Assembly (NCBI RefSeq): GCF_004786095.1
Contig: NZ_RHPJ01000004.1
Coordinates: 221,711 to 285,710, forward strand
Direction: 5' to 3'
DNA length: 64,000 nt
DNA from: Serinibacter arcticus
Lineage (GTDB): Bacteria > Actinomycetota > Actinomycetes > Actinomycetales > Beutenbergiaceae
The notes under the pieces are model-generated. The model saw nothing but the letters and a program-made list of their open reading frames with translations, was not told the origin of the DNA and made no database searches. The translations under genes were made by a program, and so were the position numbers. Positions 10,006 through 18,693 of this stretch are shown one piece after another. Numbering within the stretch: the first letter of the stretch is position 1; every line of letters begins with the position of its first letter.

Positions 10006-10893
10006 ATGAGCCCTCTCGCCCCCGACCTCGCGGCCGGCGGGAGCCTCCGTCGCCGTCACCCGTTCACCCTCGCGTCCGCCGGCACCCCGGTCACCCCCAC
10101 GGGCCCGTGGGGCGTCGTCGCGATGGGCCTCGTGAGCGCGAGCGCCGTCGTCCTGCTCGTGCTCCTCGAGCGGCCGATCGGCTACGCCGTGCTGGTCGCC
10201 GGGGTCCTCCTGGCCGTCGTCGTGGACCGCGTGCTGGCCCGCACGCTCGCGATCGTGGCGCTCGCGCTCGTCGCCCTGTCCTCGATCTCGCTCGCCGCGG
10301 ACCTGAGCAACGCGGGCATCGCACGGTTCGCCGTCGTGCTCGGATTCGCGGTGCTGGCACCCGCGCTGCTGGCGCGCCGGTACGTGGCGCGCGACGCCGT
10401 CGTCTTCCCCCTGCGCACGGGGCAGCCCTGGTCGCGGGCAGCGTGGCTCTACCTGATCTTCGTGGTCGTGGCCGGGTACCTGATCCTGCCCGCCTACTTC
10501 CTCGGTTCCGGGGCGTACCAGAACTGGCCCGAGATCACCTCGGCGGGCGAGATCGGTCGGCTGTTCTTCGGGGTCAACGCCGTCGGCATCTGGGACGAGC
10601 TGTTCTTCGTCTGCATCGTGTTCGCGCTCTACCGCCGGCACGTGCCGCTGTGGCTCGCCAACCTCATGCAGGCGGTCGTGTTCGTGTCGTTCCTGTGGGA
10701 GCTGGGCTACCGCTCGTGGGGGCCGCTCCTGACGATCCCGTTCGCGCTCATCCAGGGCTGGACGTTCGCGCTGACGAAGTCGCTGACCTACGTGGTCACG
10801 GTGCACCTGCTGTTCGACGCCGTCGTGTTCATGGTGCTCGTGCACGCGCACAACCCGCACCTGTTCGACATCTTCGTCACCGCGCCCTGGTAG
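10006..10893 (+). CDS. Polytopic membrane protein, degenerate CPBP-like
   Basis: A 295-residue protein with about seven or eight transmembrane helices. The last third (GIWDELFFVCIVFALYRRH, then FVSFLWELGY, then VTVHLLFDAVVF) follows the layout of CPBP intramembrane proteases. However, motif 1 reads DE-LFF-V instead of EExxxR and motif 2 lacks the usual His, so peptidase activity is doubtful. The ATG at 10006 is preferred over 10 an earlier ATG at 9985 because CAGACT lies six bases before it (leaderless pattern). It is divergent from glgP and convergent with the PHP gene. The role is unknown. Confidence 0.7.
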   Translation: MSPLAPDLAAGGSLRRRHPFTLASAGTPVTPTGPWGVVAMGLVSASAVVLLVLLERPIGYAVLVAGVLLAVVVDRVLARTLAIVALALVALSSISLAADLSNAGIARFAVVLGFAVLAPALLARRYVARDAVVFPLRTGQPWSRAAWLYLIFVVVAGYLILPAYFLGSGAYQNWPEITSAGEIGRLFFGVNAVGIWDELFFVCIVFALYRRHVPLWLANLMQAVVFVSFLWELGYRSWGPLLTIPFALIQGWTFALTKSLTYVVTVHLLFDAVVFMVLVHAHNPHLFDIFVTAPW

Positions 10894-10930
10894 GCGCGGG
10901 TCGCGGCTTCTCGCCCACGACGGCGGGGCG

Positions 10931-11995
10931 TCAGACCTCGCGCGTGCGCGTCCAGTGCAGCAGCCGCTCCAGCTCCCAGGTCGTGATGATCCTCTCGGCG
11001 GGCACCCCGCGTGCCGCGGCGCGCGAGTAGCCCAGCGCGAGCCAGTCGAGCTGACCCGGTGCGTGCGAGTCGGAGTCGATCGAGAACAGGCACTCGGCCT
11101 CGAGCGCCAGGTCGATGAGGTCCTCCGGCGGGTCGCGGCGCTCGGGACGGGCGTTGATCTCCACGGCCGTGCCGTACTCGCGGCACGCCTCGAAGACGAT
11201 CTCGGCGTCGAACTGCGACGGCGGCCGCGTGCCCCGCGCCCCCTCGACCAGGCGTCCGGTGCAGTGCCCGAGGACGTCCAGGTGGGGGTTGGCGACGGCG
11301 CGCACCATCCGCCGCGTCATCGCGGCGGACTCCATGCGCAGCTCGGAGTGCACCGAGCCGACGACGACGTCCAGCTGCTCCAGCAGGTCGGGCTCCTGGT
11401 CGAGCCCGCCGTCGTCGAGGATGTCCACCTCGATCGCGGTCAGGACGCGGATGCCGACACCCTCGTCGGTCAGCGCCGCGTTGAGGTCCGCGATCTCCTC
11501 GATCTGGGCGCGGAGACGTTCGGGGCTGAGCCCGTTCGCGACGCGCAGCCGCGGCGAGTGGTCCGTGATCGCGACGTACTCGCGACCGAGCCGTGCGGCG
11601 GTGCGCACCATCTCCGCCAGGGGGCTGCCGCCGTCGGACGCGATCGTGTGGGTGTGGAGGTCGCCGCGCGCGTGCGCGAAGAGCGCGGCGCCGGCCTCGT
11701 CGTCCGGGCTCAGCGTGGGGGTGGCCTCCGCCCTGGCCTTGGCCAGCGCGTCGGGCACGCCGCCGCCGACGGCGGCGACGATGGCCTTGGCGGTCGAGGC
11801 GCCGATGTCCGGGATGCGGGTCCAGGCGGCCTGGCTCGTGCCGAGGTCGGCGACCCGGTCGGCCGGGAGCGCCTCGACGGCGTCGGCGGCCCTGCGGTAC
11901 GCCTTGACGCGGTGGGTGTCGACCCGGGCGCGCTCGCGCCAGAAGGCGATCTCTCGCAGCGCCTCGACCGCCGAGCGGCCCGGGTCGTCACTCAT
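10931..11995 (-). CDS. PHP domain phosphoesterase with N-terminal helix-hairpin-helix region
   Basis: A 354-residue protein resembling the C-terminal part of PolX without the polymerase domain. The first 100 residues are helical with a hairpin-helix-like IPDIGASTAKAIVAAVG. The PHP metal site begins at His114-Thr-His116 (GDLHTHTIASDG), continues in ITDHSPRL, GSVHSELR and GHCTGR, and ends in SIDSDSHAPGQ. PHP enzymes of this kind are metal-dependent phosphoesterases or exonucleases; the substrate here is unknown. The ATG is 15 bases after the FKBP stop on the same strand, so the two are probably co-transcribed. Confidence 0.88.
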   Translation of the reverse strand: MSDDPGRSAVEALREIAFWRERARVDTHRVKAYRRAADAVEALPADRVADLGTSQAAWTRIPDIGASTAKAIVAAVGGGVPDALAKARAEATPTLSPDDEAGAALFAHARGDLHTHTIASDGGSPLAEMVRTAARLGREYVAITDHSPRLRVANGLSPERLRAQIEEIADLNAALTDEGVGIRVLTAIEVDILDDGGLDQEPDLLEQLDVVVGSVHSELRMESAAMTRRMVRAVANPHLDVLGHCTGRLVEGARGTRPPSQFDAEIVFEACREYGTAVEINARPERRDPPEDLIDLALEAECLFSIDSDSHAPGQLDWLALGYSRAAARGVPAERIITTWELERLLHWTRTREV

Positions 11996-12010
11996 GGTCG
12001 TGCTCGGGTC

Positions 12011-12412
12011 TCAGCGGGCGCCGAGGATGTCGACGACGAACACGAGCGTGTCCGTGCCGCCGATGCCGGCCGCGGGCATGCCGCGGTCGCCGTAGCCCAG
12101 GTGCGGCGGGATGGAGACCAGCACGCGGGAGCCGATCTGCTTGCCGACGAGCGCGTCGTCCCAGCCGGCGATGACCGCGCCGACGCCGATCGGGAACTGG
12201 ATCGAGGAGCCGCGGTCGTAGGAGTTGTCGAACATCGCGCCGTTCCAGACCTGACCGTAGTAGTTCACGTCGATGGACTGGCCGGCCTGGACCTCCTCGC
12301 CCGTGCCCTGCTCCAGGACGACGACGGCGAGCTCCTGCGGCGCGGCGTTCTCGGGGAACTCGAGGACGGGCTTGTCGCCGAAGGTGCCGGAGGCGGAGGG
12401 AAGGTGGGACAT
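12011..12412 (-). CDS. FKBP-type peptidyl-prolyl isomerase
   Basis: A 133-residue cytoplasmic single-domain FKBP that catalyses prolyl cis-trans isomerisation. The family core is clear: VNYYGQVWNGAMFDNSYDRG, the FPIGVGAVIAGWDDALVG active-site loop and PPHLGYGDRGMP, ending in LVFVVDILGAR. Key aromatic residues of the pocket are present. The N-terminal 20 residues are a short linker; no signal peptide. The ATG at 12412 follows GAAAGGCACACC, a workable ribosome site. It sits upstream of the PHP gene with a short gap and probably drives that gene. Confidence 0.93.
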   Translation of the reverse strand: MSHLPSASGTFGDKPVLEFPENAAPQELAVVVLEQGTGEEVQAGQSIDVNYYGQVWNGAMFDNSYDRGSSIQFPIGVGAVIAGWDDALVGKQIGSRVLVSIPPHLGYGDRGMPAAGIGGTDTLVFVVDILGAR

Positions 12413-12465
12413 GGTGTGCCTTTCGGGCGGGAACGGTTGCCGCTCCACCCTAGTTCGCACGGCCC

Positions 12466-13437
12466 TCAGCGCAGCAGGTCGGCCAGGAACGCGCGCTGGC
12501 GCGCCCAGCGCAGCTGCTCCCCGCCCTCGTGCCCGTTGAACCGGTAGACGTCGATCTCGCTGCCGGCCGGGTGCCCGTAGTGGTTGAACGCCGCGAACAC
12601 CGTCGACGGCGGGCACGTGAGGTCCATCAGCGCGGCCGAGAACAGCCCGGGCGCGCTGGCCGTGCGACCCAGCGTGGCGACGTCGAGGTAGGACAGCGTG
12701 CGCATCACGCGAGCCTCCGCCCCGCGGTGGGTGCGGAGGTGGTCGGCGACCTCGCGGTAGGGGTAGGCGTCGGTCAGGACGACGGCGCGGGCCAGGTGGC
12801 TCATGAACGGCACGTCGGGCATCGCCGCGAGCAGTCCGGGGACGAGCCCCGCGACGGCGAGCGCCGTCGCCCCGCCCTGCGAACCGCCGAGGACGGCGAC
12901 ACGCTCCGGATCGACGCCGGCGACCGTTCGCACGGCGTCGACGGCGCGCACGCCGTCCGTGAACAGCCGGCGGTAGAAGTGGTCGTGGGGGTCGTCGATG
13001 CCGCGCGTCATGAACCCCCCGACGCCCCGGCCGGCGGGGGCAGGATCCGGCGTCGACCCGCCCGTGCCCCACGTCGAGCCCTGACCGCGGTTGTCCATCA
13101 CGAGGTGGCCCCAGCCGGCCGCGGCCCACGCGAGGCGCTCGTGCGGCAGCCCGCGACCGCCGCCGTAGCCGACGTACTCGACGACGGCGGGGACGACGTC
13201 GTCACCGACGGGCCGCACGTACCAGCCCTTGATGCGGTGGCCGCCGAAGCCGGAGAAGGTCACGTCGTAGGCGTCGACGGCGCGCAGGCCGGTGTCCACG
13301 AGCGTCAGCTCGACGTCGACGTCGAACCCGCGCGCCTCGGCCAGCGTGCTCGACCAGAACTCCTCGAGGTCGTCCGGGACGTCGAGCTCCGGCCGGTAGC
13401 GCGCGAGCTGGTCCTCGGGAAGGTCGAAGTGGGCCAC
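12466..13437 (-). CDS. Acetylxylan esterase / cephalosporin-C deacetylase (CE7)
   Basis: A 323-residue carbohydrate esterase family 7 enzyme that removes acetyl groups from acetylated xylo-oligosaccharides and similar small esters, inside the cell. The catalytic Ser is in LGGSQGGATA, the Asp in LMDLTCPPSTVFAAFNHY and the His in RFNGHEGG; RGQGST is the oxyanion motif. Length is normal for the hexameric CE7 family. The start GTG has TAGGGT six bases upstream, a leaderless pattern; this hexamer contains the stop codon of the upstream YitT gene. The enzyme suits a plant-polysaccharide-using actinobacterium. Confidence 0.93.
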   Translation of the reverse strand: MAHFDLPEDQLARYRPELDVPDDLEEFWSSTLAEARGFDVDVELTLVDTGLRAVDAYDVTFSGFGGHRIKGWYVRPVGDDVVPAVVEYVGYGGGRGLPHERLAWAAAGWGHLVMDNRGQGSTWGTGGSTPDPAPAGRGVGGFMTRGIDDPHDHFYRRLFTDGVRAVDAVRTVAGVDPERVAVLGGSQGGATALAVAGLVPGLLAAMPDVPFMSHLARAVVLTDAYPYREVADHLRTHRGAEARVMRTLSYLDVATLGRTASAPGLFSAALMDLTCPPSTVFAAFNHYGHPAGSEIDVYRFNGHEGGEQLRWARQRAFLADLLR

Positions 13438-13443
13438 GCGACA

Positions 13444-13449
13444 ACCCTA
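13444..13449 (-). promoter_or_regulatory. Candidate -10 hexamer of the CE7 esterase
   Basis: Reading on the minus strand, TAGGGT lies six bases before the GTG at 13437. Its TAG is the stop codon of the upstream YitT-family gene. Confidence 0.5.
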
Positions 13450-14175
13450 GGTGCCGAGGTAGCGCCCCGGCTTGTGGTTCAGCACCAGGACCAGGCTGAG
13501 GACGACGGCGCCCGCCGCCGACAGCAGGACCGTCTGCGGCGCGACGACCGTCAGGGCGAGCAGGACGACGGCGACGTCGAGCCCCATCTGCACGTAGCCG
13601 GCGCTCCAGCCGAGCCGCTCCTGCAGCGTGAGCGCGAGGATGTTGAACCCGCCCAGGCTGGCGCGGTGGCGGAACAGCATCAGCAGTCCGACGCCGGCGA
13701 GGAGGTTGCCCGTGAGGATCGCGTAGACGGGGTGCAGCGCGAGGCCGATCGTGTCGGCCAGGCCCGCGAACGGGTGGAGCGAGGCGAGCACGGCCGCGAG
13801 CGCCACGGCCGTCGCGCTGCGGGCCGTGAACCCCCAGCCCTTGGCCCGCAGGGCGAGCAGGAAGAAGGGGATGTTGACGGCGAAGAACAGCACCCCGAAC
13901 GGGATCGGGAGCGCGTAGCTCAGCAGGAGCGCGAGCCCGGCCGTCCCGCCGGTCACGGCGTCGACGGCCTGCAGCAGGTTGAGGCCGAGCGAGGCGATGA
14001 ACGCGCCCGTCAGGATCCCGAAGACGTCCTCGACCACGCTGTGGCGCAGCACGACGCCGGCCTCGGCGTAGGGCGAGGTCGCGGCGCGGGGGGTGGGGGC
14101 GCCGGGATCGGTCGGATCGGTGGGGAGGTCGACCGGGTCGGGGGTGGTGACCGGGTCGGAGGATGCGGTGGGCAT
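13447..14175 (-). CDS. YitT family membrane protein
   Basis: A 242-residue integral membrane protein with about five hydrophobic helices. The pattern ILTGAFIASLGLNLLQAVDAVTGGTAGLALLLSY, with the glycine-rich TGGTAGLA turn, and the later RHRASLGGFNILAL segment are typical of the YitT/DUF161 family. The C-terminal DUF2179 domain of Bacillus YitT is absent, making this the short form. Its function is unknown; a transport role is often assumed. The ATG at 14175 has GGAG six bases upstream. A Pro/Thr/Asp-rich stretch forms the N-terminal 30 residues. Confidence 0.85.
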   Translation of the reverse strand: MPTASSDPVTTPDPVDLPTDPTDPGAPTPRAATSPYAEAGVVLRHSVVEDVFGILTGAFIASLGLNLLQAVDAVTGGTAGLALLLSYALPIPFGVLFFAVNIPFFLLALRAKGWGFTARSATAVALAAVLASLHPFAGLADTIGLALHPVYAILTGNLLAGVGLLMLFRHRASLGGFNILALTLQERLGWSAGYVQMGLDVAVVLLALTVVAPQTVLLSAAGAVVLSLVLVLNHKPGRYLGT

Positions 14176-14217
14176 GGCTCCAGCCTCGCACCCCCGTGTG
14201 TCCGGCGCGGGTCGGAA

Positions 14218-14255
14218 CGACGACGGCCGGCCCCCGAGGGGACCGGCCGTCGTCG
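14218..14255 (-). terminator. Terminator after the Bax-inhibitor-like gene
   Basis: A 13-base perfect stem extended by four base pairs after one mismatch (14218-14234 with 14238-14255) lies 36 bases downstream of that stop, before the YitT start. Confidence 0.75.
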
Positions 14256-14290
14256 ATCTGTCGTGCTGTCGCCCCGGGGGGCGAGGTGCG

Positions 14291-15211
14291 TCAGTCGCCG
14301 CGCAGGATGGCGAGGAGACGCAGGAACTCGAGGTACATCCACACCAGCGTGACCGCGAGGCCGAAGGCCGCCGACCAGGCGTAGCGCGCGGGGGCGCCGC
14401 GCATGACGCCCTTCTGGATGCCGTCGAAGTCGATGACGAGCGTGGCGGAGGCGAGGATGACGGCCGCGACGCCGATGAGGATGCCGAGCGGACCCTGACG
14501 CAGACCCCAGCCGTCGAGCACACCCGTGAACATCAGGACCAGGTTCACCAGCGAGAAGATCATGTAGCCCACCAGCGACACCATCACGATGCGCTGGAAC
14601 TTGGGCGTGTTGCGGACCTTGCCGCTCTTGAAGAGCAGCAGGACGGCGGTGAACGTCGCGACGGTGGCCAGGACGGCCTGGACGACGATGCCGGGGTAGC
14701 GGGCCTCGAAGACGCTGCTGATCGCACCCATGAACAGGCCCTGGAAGGCGCCGTAGGCGAGGATCAGCGCGGGCGACGGCTCGCGCTTGAAGGAGTTGAC
14801 GAGCCCGAGGACCAGGCCACCGATGAGGCCGATGATCATCAGGCCGACCTGGAGGCCGGGCATCCCGAGCGCGGCAGGCGCCCACCAGGAGAAGGCGCCG
14901 AACAGCACGATGGTGCCGAGCACGAGGCCGGTCTTCATGATGACGTCGTCGTAGGTCAGCCGACCGGTCTGCGCGGCCGAGGCCGCGGGCATCCGGTAGG
15001 AGTTCTCGAGCTGGTCGGCCCCGGGGACGGGCGGCAGCGTCTGCGTGCCCGACGGCGTGCCGTAGGACTGCTGGCCGTACGCGTTCGCCTGGCCGTAGCC
15101 CTGCTGCTGGCCGGCCTGCGGGACCGCGGGGACGCCGAGCGAGGCGCGCTGCTTGCGCGCCTTCTCACTCTCCCCGAAGTAGGGGTCGTTGCTGAAGTAC
15201 GGGTTGCTCAC
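14291..15211 (-). CDS. Bax inhibitor-1/YccA family membrane protein
   Basis: A 306-residue protein with seven predicted transmembrane helices in the last 220 residues, matching the BI-1/YetJ fold (helix signatures YGAFQGLFMGAISSVFEARYPG and TLVIDFDGIQKGV). The Asp pair expected for a pH-gated calcium leak in YetJ has a likely counterpart in VIDFD. The first 85 residues are soluble, Gln/Gly/Tyr-rich and contain FSNDPYFGE, a feature of actinobacterial members. The GTG at 15211 follows GAGGAG, deciding it over an earlier in-frame ATG. Physiological role not established. Confidence 0.87.
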   Translation of the reverse strand: MSNPYFSNDPYFGESEKARKQRASLGVPAVPQAGQQQGYGQANAYGQQSYGTPSGTQTLPPVPGADQLENSYRMPAASAAQTGRLTYDDVIMKTGLVLGTIVLFGAFSWWAPAALGMPGLQVGLMIIGLIGGLVLGLVNSFKREPSPALILAYGAFQGLFMGAISSVFEARYPGIVVQAVLATVATFTAVLLLFKSGKVRNTPKFQRIVMVSLVGYMIFSLVNLVLMFTGVLDGWGLRQGPLGILIGVAAVILASATLVIDFDGIQKGVMRGAPARYAWSAAFGLAVTLVWMYLEFLRLLAILRGD

Positions 15212-15524
15212 GCGAGCGCTCCTCGGATGTGGGCAGAGACGGAATGCTGGAGACATCAGGTAGAACGCTCCAGATGGGTGCCATGTTCCCAGAGGTGGGG
15301 CCGCGAGAACAGCCGGGCCCCGCCGTCGGGACGGAAGCTCAGGGTCCGGAGGTGGTAGGCCTCCCTCCCGTGAGGGAACGTCTCATCCCTGCGGGTGAGA
15401 GCGGCGCGTCGAAGTTCCGCCCGTCGGCTGCGGCGCCGAGCACCCGGTCCCCGTAGCGTCGAGGCAAGACCGGTCCAGCACTCGTCGCCGACGCGGCGGA
15501 CCACACCGAGAAGGAGACCACCCG
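15212..15524. other. Divergent intergenic region between BI-1-like gene and ABC exporter
   Basis: No gene is credible in these 313 bases. An inverted repeat CTGGAG/CTCCAG (15247-15252, 15268-15273) lies 36-62 bases upstream of the BI-1-like start. Small GC-rich inverted repeats occur at about 15345-15395. A TAGCGT at 15454-15459 could be the -10 of the ABC operon. An AAGGAG ribosome site is at 15512-15517. Confidence 0.4.
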
Positions 15525-16463
15525 ATGATCGAGGCGGAGAACCTCAGCAAGCGGTACGGGGCGAAGGTCGCCGTCAACGGCATCTCGTTCCGCGTCGAGC
15601 CCGGCACCGTGACCGGGTTCCTCGGCCCGAACGGGGCCGGCAAGTCCACCACGATGCGCATGATCGTCGGGCTCGACGCCCCGACCTCCGGCCGCGTCAC
15701 CGTCAACGGCAAGTCCTATGCGGACCACGCCGCGCCGCTCCACGAGGTCGGCGCGCTCCTGGAGGCCAAGGCCGTCCACACCGGCCGCAGCGCCCGCAAC
15801 CACCTGCGCGCCCTCGCCGCCACCCACGGCATGGGTGACACGCGGGTCGACGAGGTCGTCGAGATGACCGGCCTCGGCGCCGTCGCGAGCAAGCGGGTCG
15901 GCGGCTTCTCGCTCGGCATGGGCCAGCGGCTCGGCATCGCCGCCGCGATGCTCGGCGACCCCCGCACCCTCATCCTCGACGAGCCGGTCAACGGCCTCGA
16001 CCCGGAGGGCGTGAAGTGGGTGCGCACGATGGTGCGCTACCTGGCCGACGACGGTCGCACCGTCTTCCTGTCCTCGCACCTCATGAGCGAGATGGCGATC
16101 ACCGCCGACCACCTCATCGTGATCGGCCGGGGCTCCATCATCACGAGCGGCCCGGTGCAGGACGTCATCGACGCCACCTCCGGCACCTCGGTCACGGTCC
16201 GCTCCCCCGGCGCCTCGCAGCTCGCCGAGCTGCTCGCGGGCGCCGGTGTCAGCATCACCGCCGCCGAGCCCGGCGTCATCACGGTGCGTGGGCTCGACGC
16301 CGCGACCATCGGCGAGACCGCCGCCCGGAACGGGGTCGCGCTCCACGAGCTCACCCCGGTCCGCGCCTCCCTCGAGGAGGCCTTCATGACCCTCACCGCC
16401 GGCGAGGTCGAGTACCACTCCGGCGGCACCGAGTCCGCCACCCAGGACGGAGCCGCAGCATGA
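15525..16463 (+). CDS. ABC transporter ATP-binding protein
   Basis: A 312-residue ABC ATPase of the drug/antibiotic exporter type (DrrA/CcmA-like). Walker A is GPNGAGKST (about residues 33-41), the signature is FSLGMGQRLGIA (Leu-Gly-Met-Gly in place of LSGGQ), Walker B is TLILDEPVNGLDPEG and the switch His is in SSHLMSE. A C-terminal extension of about 90 residues ends in a low-complexity tail. AAGGAG precedes the ATG. Its stop overlaps the permease start (ATGA), and a histidine kinase and response regulator follow, the usual layout of a two-component-controlled exporter. Substrate unknown. Confidence 0.92.
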   Translation: MIEAENLSKRYGAKVAVNGISFRVEPGTVTGFLGPNGAGKSTTMRMIVGLDAPTSGRVTVNGKSYADHAAPLHEVGALLEAKAVHTGRSARNHLRALAATHGMGDTRVDEVVEMTGLGAVASKRVGGFSLGMGQRLGIAAAMLGDPRTLILDEPVNGLDPEGVKWVRTMVRYLADDGRTVFLSSHLMSEMAITADHLIVIGRGSIITSGPVQDVIDATSGTSVTVRSPGASQLAELLAGAGVSITAAEPGVITVRGLDAATIGETAARNGVALHELTPVRASLEEAFMTLTAGEVEYHSGGTESATQDGAAA

Positions 16464-17323
16464 GCACCACCACCGCCACGAACCCCTCCGCGAAGGTCGC
16501 GACGCCGGCACCCGCCGCTCGCGGACGCGTCACCTTCCTCCACCTGCTGCGCTCGGAGTGGATCAAGCTCGTCACCCTGCGCTCCACGGGCTGGACGCTC
16601 GGCCTGACCCTCCTCGGGATGGTCGGTGTCTCGGTGATCTTCGCCGCGTCGGCCTCCGCGTTCGCCTCGGACACGGGCATCCCCCTGGACGGCATCGGCG
16701 CCTCGGCGATCACGTTCGGCTACTTCATCGGTCAGATCACCGTGGCCGTGCTCGGAGCGCTCGCCATCTCGGGCGAGTACTCCACCGGGATGATTCGCTC
16801 CACGATGGCGGCCGCGCCCCGTCGTCTCGACGTCGTCGCCGCCAAGGCGACCGTGATCGGCGTCGTCGTGTTCGTCACCGGCATCCTCGGCACGCTGCTG
16901 TCCTACCTGGTCACGCTGCCGCTGCTTCCCGACGGCGCCGGGGTGTCCTTGGGCGAGGGCGAGACCTGGCGCGTCATCGCCGGTACGGGCGCCTACCTCG
17001 CCCTGATCGCGCTGCTCTCGTTCGGCATCGGTGCGATCGTGCGCAACTCGGCCGGTGCGATCTCCGCGGTGCTCGGGGTGCTGCTGATGCTTCCGCTCGT
17101 GTTCCAGATCCTCTCCGGCTTTGGCCAGGACTGGGCCACCGACGTCATGACGTACCTGCCGGGGGTTGCCGGTGAGCGCCTGATGACGGTCGCCGGTGCC
17201 AGCGAGGCCATGAGCACCGGCATGTCGACGCTGTCGCCCACGGTCGGTGGGCTCGTCCTCGCCGGCTACGTCGCCGTCGTCCTCGGCATCGCGCTCACGC
17301 TCGTGAAGAAGCGCGACGTCTGA
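16460..17323 (+). CDS. ABC transporter permease (ABC-2 type)
   Basis: A 287-residue integral membrane protein with six predicted helices and a cytoplasmic N-terminus. SEWIKLVTLRSTGW before helix 1 is the coupling segment of ABC-2 permeases, and ISGEYSTGMIRSTMAAAPRR is the conserved cytoplasmic loop. It pairs with the ATPase just upstream, whose stop its ATG overlaps. Probably exports a lipophilic compound or peptide; no direct clue to the substrate. A 14-base gap separates it from the histidine kinase gene. Confidence 0.9.
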   Translation: MSTTTATNPSAKVATPAPAARGRVTFLHLLRSEWIKLVTLRSTGWTLGLTLLGMVGVSVIFAASASAFASDTGIPLDGIGASAITFGYFIGQITVAVLGALAISGEYSTGMIRSTMAAAPRRLDVVAAKATVIGVVVFVTGILGTLLSYLVTLPLLPDGAGVSLGEGETWRVIAGTGAYLALIALLSFGIGAIVRNSAGAISAVLGVLLMLPLVFQILSGFGQDWATDVMTYLPGVAGERLMTVAGASEAMSTGMSTLSPTVGGLVLAGYVAVVLGIALTLVKKRDV

Positions 17324-17337
17324 GCCGGACTCTCCCC

Positions 17338-18693
17338 ATGACGAGCGAGGACGTCCGGACCCCGGCCGCACCCCAGGTGCCGCCGGGGTCCGGCGCGCCT
17401 CCCCACGCCCCGGCGGCCCCGATCGAACCCACGCCGGAGTTCACCGAGCTGACGGCGCGGCGCCTCGGCCCGGTCCGCGCGTTCTTCGTCCGGCACCCGG
17501 TGGTGATGGACGTCCTGGTCATGGCGTGGTTCGGGGTCCCCGCGATCTTCTCGTTGCTCCTCGCCGGCGTCGACGCGCCGGGGGGTCGACTGACCACGTC
17601 CCGGCTCGTCACCGCGATCGTCTGCTCGCTCGCCACCGTGGTGGTGCTGTGGTGGCGCCGCCGCGCTCCCGTCGTCGCCCTCGTCGTCATCACGGTGCTC
17701 GCCGTGATCGCCGCCGTCGTCACCTACAACACCAGCGGCCTGGAGCTCGCCGTGGCGTTCGGCGTCTACGCCGTGGCCGCCTCCGGTGGTCCGCGCCGTG
17801 CGTGGCCGGCCTTCGGCGGCGCGACCCTCGTGGTGGTGGCCGCGGTCGTCTGGGGAGGCGCAGCGCTCGACGCGGTCACGATCAGCGCCGAGGACGGCGT
17901 CGAGATCACGGCGCTGACCTACCAGATCACCGGTGCCTCGGTCGTCGTCATGTTCAACCTCGTGGCGATAGCGATCGGCACGAGCGTCCACAACCGCCGC
18001 CAGCACGTCGCCTCCATCATCGATCGCGGCAACCGCCTCGCGCTCGAACGGGACCAGCGCGAGCAGATCGCGGTGGTGGACGAGCGCAACCGCATCGCAC
18101 GGGAGCTCCACGACGTCGTCGCCCACTCGCTCACCGTGATGATCACGCTGTCCGACGGCGCGGCAGGCATCGCCGAGCGCGACCCGACGCGCGCCCGCTC
18201 GACCATGCAGGACGTCTCCGAGACCGGCCGGGCGGCGCTCGCCGACATGCGACGCGTGCTGGGCGTGCTGCGCACCGACAACCTCGGGGCGTCGCTCGAG
18301 CCGAGCCCCACGCAGGGCGTCGACGACCTGGTCTCCCAGTTCCGCGGCGCCGGGCTGCGCGTCGAGCTCGTCCGGGCCGGCGGCCCGCTGCCCGCCGATT
18401 CCGGTCTCCGCCTGGCGGTCTACCGGATCGTGCAGGAGGCGCTCACGAACGTGCTGCGCTACGCACCGCTCTCCCCCGCCGTCACGGTCGGGCTCGACCG
18501 GACCCCGTCGGCCGTCGTCGTCGACGTGAGCAACCTCGCCGGCCCGGGCAACCACCCGCAGGGCGGCGGCAGCGGCCGCGGTCTCATCGGGATGCGCGAG
18601 CGGGTCGCGGTCTTCGGCGGCACTCTGGAGGCCGGCGCCACGCCGCAGGGCTGGCGGGTCAGGGCGCTCCTGCCCTGGGAGGATGAGGCGTGA
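17338..18693 (+). CDS. Sensor histidine kinase, NarL-partner type (HisKA_3)
   Basis: A 451-residue membrane histidine kinase. About five hydrophobic helices span residues 55-220 without an obvious extracellular sensor domain. The dimerisation/phosphoacceptor motif is ERNRIARELHDVVAHSLTVM with His258. The catalytic domain shows the N box EALTNVLRYA and a G box in GGGSGRGLIGMRERV. This small sensor type often detects membrane perturbation. Its GTGA overlap with the next gene shows a dedicated regulator, and the exporter upstream is the likely target. Confidence 0.92.
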   Translation: MTSEDVRTPAAPQVPPGSGAPPHAPAAPIEPTPEFTELTARRLGPVRAFFVRHPVVMDVLVMAWFGVPAIFSLLLAGVDAPGGRLTTSRLVTAIVCSLATVVVLWWRRRAPVVALVVITVLAVIAAVVTYNTSGLELAVAFGVYAVAASGGPRRAWPAFGGATLVVVAAVVWGGAALDAVTISAEDGVEITALTYQITGASVVVMFNLVAIAIGTSVHNRRQHVASIIDRGNRLALERDQREQIAVVDERNRIARELHDVVAHSLTVMITLSDGAAGIAERDPTRARSTMQDVSETGRAALADMRRVLGVLRTDNLGASLEPSPTQGVDDLVSQFRGAGLRVELVRAGGPLPADSGLRLAVYRIVQEALTNVLRYAPLSPAVTVGLDRTPSAVVVDVSNLAGPGNHPQGGGSGRGLIGMRERVAVFGGTLEAGATPQGWRVRALLPWEDEA

